In this document: positions 5,393 through 6,953 of the stretch, in pieces
How the letters are laid out: the number at the start of each line of letters is the position of its first letter
Position numbering within the stretch: position 1 is the stretch's first letter
NCBI GenBank assembly: GCA_035294855.1
Contig: DATGKD010000276.1
Coordinates: 1-6,953 of the forward strand
DNA from: DATGKD01 sp035294855
Lineage (GTDB): Bacteria > Actinomycetota > Acidimicrobiia > Acidimicrobiales > UBA8190
Length of the DNA stretch: 6,953 bases
Reading direction: 5' to 3'
Program-made: the position numbers and the translations under genes
Notes under the pieces: model-generated
Databases searched by the model: none
What the model was told of the DNA's origin: nothing
What the model saw: only the letters and a program-made list of their open reading frames with translations

Positions 5393-6839
5393 AGAGACCC
5401 GGTGGGCTGCTCTTGGCGCTTCCCTTAGGCACGGCGCGGCAGGTGTTGTCGGTCCAGGTGTTGGCGGTCCCCGCCGTGCCCGTCCCCGTGGAGAGGTCGG
5501 CGACCTGGGCCGTCTTGTTGCCGCCGACCCGGTTCGAGTTGAACGTGTTCCCCGACTCGACGCTGACGGTGTCGGCCGCGATCCCGTCGTGCACGTTGGA
5601 GTTCGACACGTTCTGGGTGACCTTGTTCCCGGTGCTCGACGTGCGAGATGCGCCCGGGCCCCCGATATGGATACCGTCGTGGCTGGTCCGGACCGAATTC
5701 GACTGGAGCAGCGCCCCGCTCGTGGCGAGGAGGGCGATGCCGTACTCGGTGTCCCCGCTCGAGTGGTTGCCGATGACGTTGACCGTCCCGGTGGTGCTGT
5801 CCACCGTGATGCCGTCGCCGTAACCGTTCCCGGGCACCCCGCCCGGGACGGCGTCGGTCGCCTGACTGACGGTGTTGTCCAGGATCGACCAGGTGCCCGT
5901 GGTGGGCGGCACCAGGCCCAACGAGGGGTTCTCGACGGCGTAGATGTCGACGTCGTTGGAAAAGATGACGTTTCGGCTGACGGAGACGGTCTCTGCGTTC
6001 TGCACGAGGATCCCCGTCGACTGGTTCCCGAGACCCCCGCCTGTGTACGTGTCGAGCGAAACCCGGTCGTGCGACACGGTGGCCGACGCCCCGAAGATCT
6101 GGATGCCGTTCTGCGTCACGTTGTGGGTGGGCCCGCCGCCCGACACGGTCGAATAGGTGATGGTGCAGGTCGTGCCGGCGTCGTCGCAGGTGATGCCGTT
6201 GCGCTGATACCGCCGGGCCCGGACGTGGGCCATGGTCACCGTGGAGGTCTGTCCCGTGCTCGCCGCCACGTAGAAGGCGAGGCCCTGGCGGCACGTCGCC
6301 TGGGCGGCGGGCAGCATGACGTTCGTGACCGGGACGTTGCCGATCGAGCCGCTCGCGTTATGGAAGTAGACCCCCACGAAGTCGTTCGAGCAGCTCGTAA
6401 AGGTCGGCGAAGCGCCGCTGCCGTCGACCGCGAAGTTCTTCAGGTGGACACCTGTTGTCCCCGGCGCCACCCCGACGATGTAGTCCTGCGGCGCGGTGCT
6501 GTCGGGATCGGTGTCGGACAACGGCAGCGTCGTGGGGTTGATGAACGTCTGGCCCGAGCCCGCGCCGAGGAGCGTCACGCTCTTGGAGATGGTCACCTGC
6601 TCCCTGTAGACGCCCCGCGCGATCTTGATGGTGGTCCCCGACACGGCCTGCGTGAGCGCGTACGAGATGGTGAGGCACGGGGCCGCCGGGTCTGTGCAGG
6701 CGCCGGTGTCATGACCGGTCGACGCGTTGACGAACTCGACGGGCGTGGCGGCGGACGCCGGGGCGGCGACGACCGTGCAGACGCCCGCGGCCAGGGTCGC
6801 AACTGCGGCCCACCTCACTCGGCATCTGCCCCCAACCAC
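5388..6839 (-). CDS. Secreted right-handed parallel beta-helix protein
   Basis: The product is 483 residues. A Sec-type signal peptide (basic CRVRW, hydrophobic 11-27, then APASA) predicts cleavage near A30/A31. The mature start has the usual opening of pectate-lyase-like/DUF1565 proteins: a C48/C55 pair, a helix 'TISYALTQAVSG', then TTIKIARGVYREQVTISKSVTLLGAG (69-94). After this come many short beta-helix turns with G-I or N-x-V steps, for example NGIQIFG, STGILVQN, DGITVDS, YGIALLAT, DGIHIGG and DGIAADT. Extra cysteines at C150/C183 and C218/C225 may form disulfides. The tail NTWTDNTC...SSPPGLC (460-483) is a cysteine-paired cap seen in secreted actinobacterial beta-helix proteins. Such proteins bind or cleave polysaccharide, but no catalytic set is evident, so enzyme or structural role is open. 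GTG 6839 has no good binding site; GTG 6818, which has a G-run upstream, would give a shorter but still functional-looking signal peptide. The stop falls in a 14-bp tandem repeat. Confidence 0.85.
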   Translation of the reverse strand: MVGGRCRVRWAAVATLAAGVCTVVAAPASAATPVEFVNASTGHDTGACTDPAAPCLTISYALTQAVSGTTIKIARGVYREQVTISKSVTLLGAGSGQTFINPTTLPLSDTDPDSTAPQDYIVGVAPGTTGVHLKNFAVDGSGASPTFTSCSNDFVGVYFHNASGSIGNVPVTNVMLPAAQATCRQGLAFYVAASTGQTSTVTMAHVRARRYQRNGITCDDAGTTCTITYSTVSGGGPTHNVTQNGIQIFGASATVSHDRVSLDTYTGGGLGNQSTGILVQNAETVSVSRNVIFSNDVDIYAVENPSLGLVPPTTGTWSILDNTVSQATDAVPGGVPGNGYGDGITVDSTTGTVNVIGNHSSGDTEYGIALLATSGALLQSNSVRTSHDGIHIGGPGASRTSSTGNKVTQNVSNSNVHDGIAADTVSVESGNTFNSNRVGGNKTAQVADLSTGTGTAGTANTWTDNTCRAVPKGSAKSSPPGLC

Positions 6840-6847
6840 CGACGTCG

Positions 6848-6883
6848 AGGCTACGGAGCGCTCCTGAGCGGCCGCCTCGTCAA
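6848..6883 (-). promoter_or_regulatory. Candidate promoter elements for the beta-helix gene
   Basis: On the minus strand, TTGACG (6878-6883) matches a -35 box, and TAGCCT (6848-6853) fits the TANNNT -10 pattern. The 24-base gap between them is too long for one ordinary promoter, so at most one is probably used as drawn. TAGCCT ends 8 bases before GTG 6839, a layout that would give a leaderless message. The rest of 6840-6953 shows no other feature. Confidence 0.25.
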
Positions 6884-6953
6884 GATTGAGGAACCTGCCT
6901 CGGACGTCTCACCGATCGTCGACGACATCGCCGCGCCATGCCGACTCCCGCCC

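Noticed and set aside
6938..6953. ATG on the plus strand near the window end
   Set aside because: Only five codons remain and there is no binding site or other support for a gene start.

Overview
The window is GC-rich throughout, with strong G/C preference at third codon positions, several GTG starts and at least one start with no visible ribosome binding site. These traits, and the resemblance of several proteins to actinobacterial families, suggest a high-GC actinobacterium, perhaps of the Acidimicrobiia type (inference; there is no rRNA or marker gene here). No tRNA, rRNA, CRISPR array, insertion sequence, integrase or plasmid gene was seen.

Left part (1-2700). The window opens in the last 46 codons of a plus-strand gene resembling the C-terminus of AlkZ/YcaQ-type winged-helix DNA glycosylases. 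A short convergent gap follows, holding a 12-bp tandem repeat and a strong hairpin. Next is a small minus-strand membrane protein (295-711). It is divergent from a two-gene plus-strand unit: a protein with a TerB-like helical N-terminus and a C-terminal part carrying the complete COQ4 metal motif (HDxxH-x11-E), then a protein of an uncharacterised actinobacterial family known by WPEHFD, SPGD and FWNAPFGA signatures.

Right part (2745-6839). Three minus-strand genes follow in one orientation, and all are envelope-directed. In transcription order they are a secreted right-handed beta-helix protein (5388-6839), a two-membrane-segment protein with a long probable cytoplasmic linker and an outside IPT/TIG domain (3767-4996), and a GH26-like glycoside hydrolase with a lipoprotein-type signal (2745-3680). 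The 391-bp gap between the first two holds three perfect 14-bp tandem repeats that take in the stop codon, a hairpin, and a 16-bp perfect palindrome in the probable leader of the TIG gene.

The three envelope genes together suggest a role in handling extracellular or surface polysaccharide (inference). The most unusual item is the TerB-like/COQ4-like protein, because actinobacteria normally use menaquinone rather than ubiquinone. No complete new defence or mobile system is visible.
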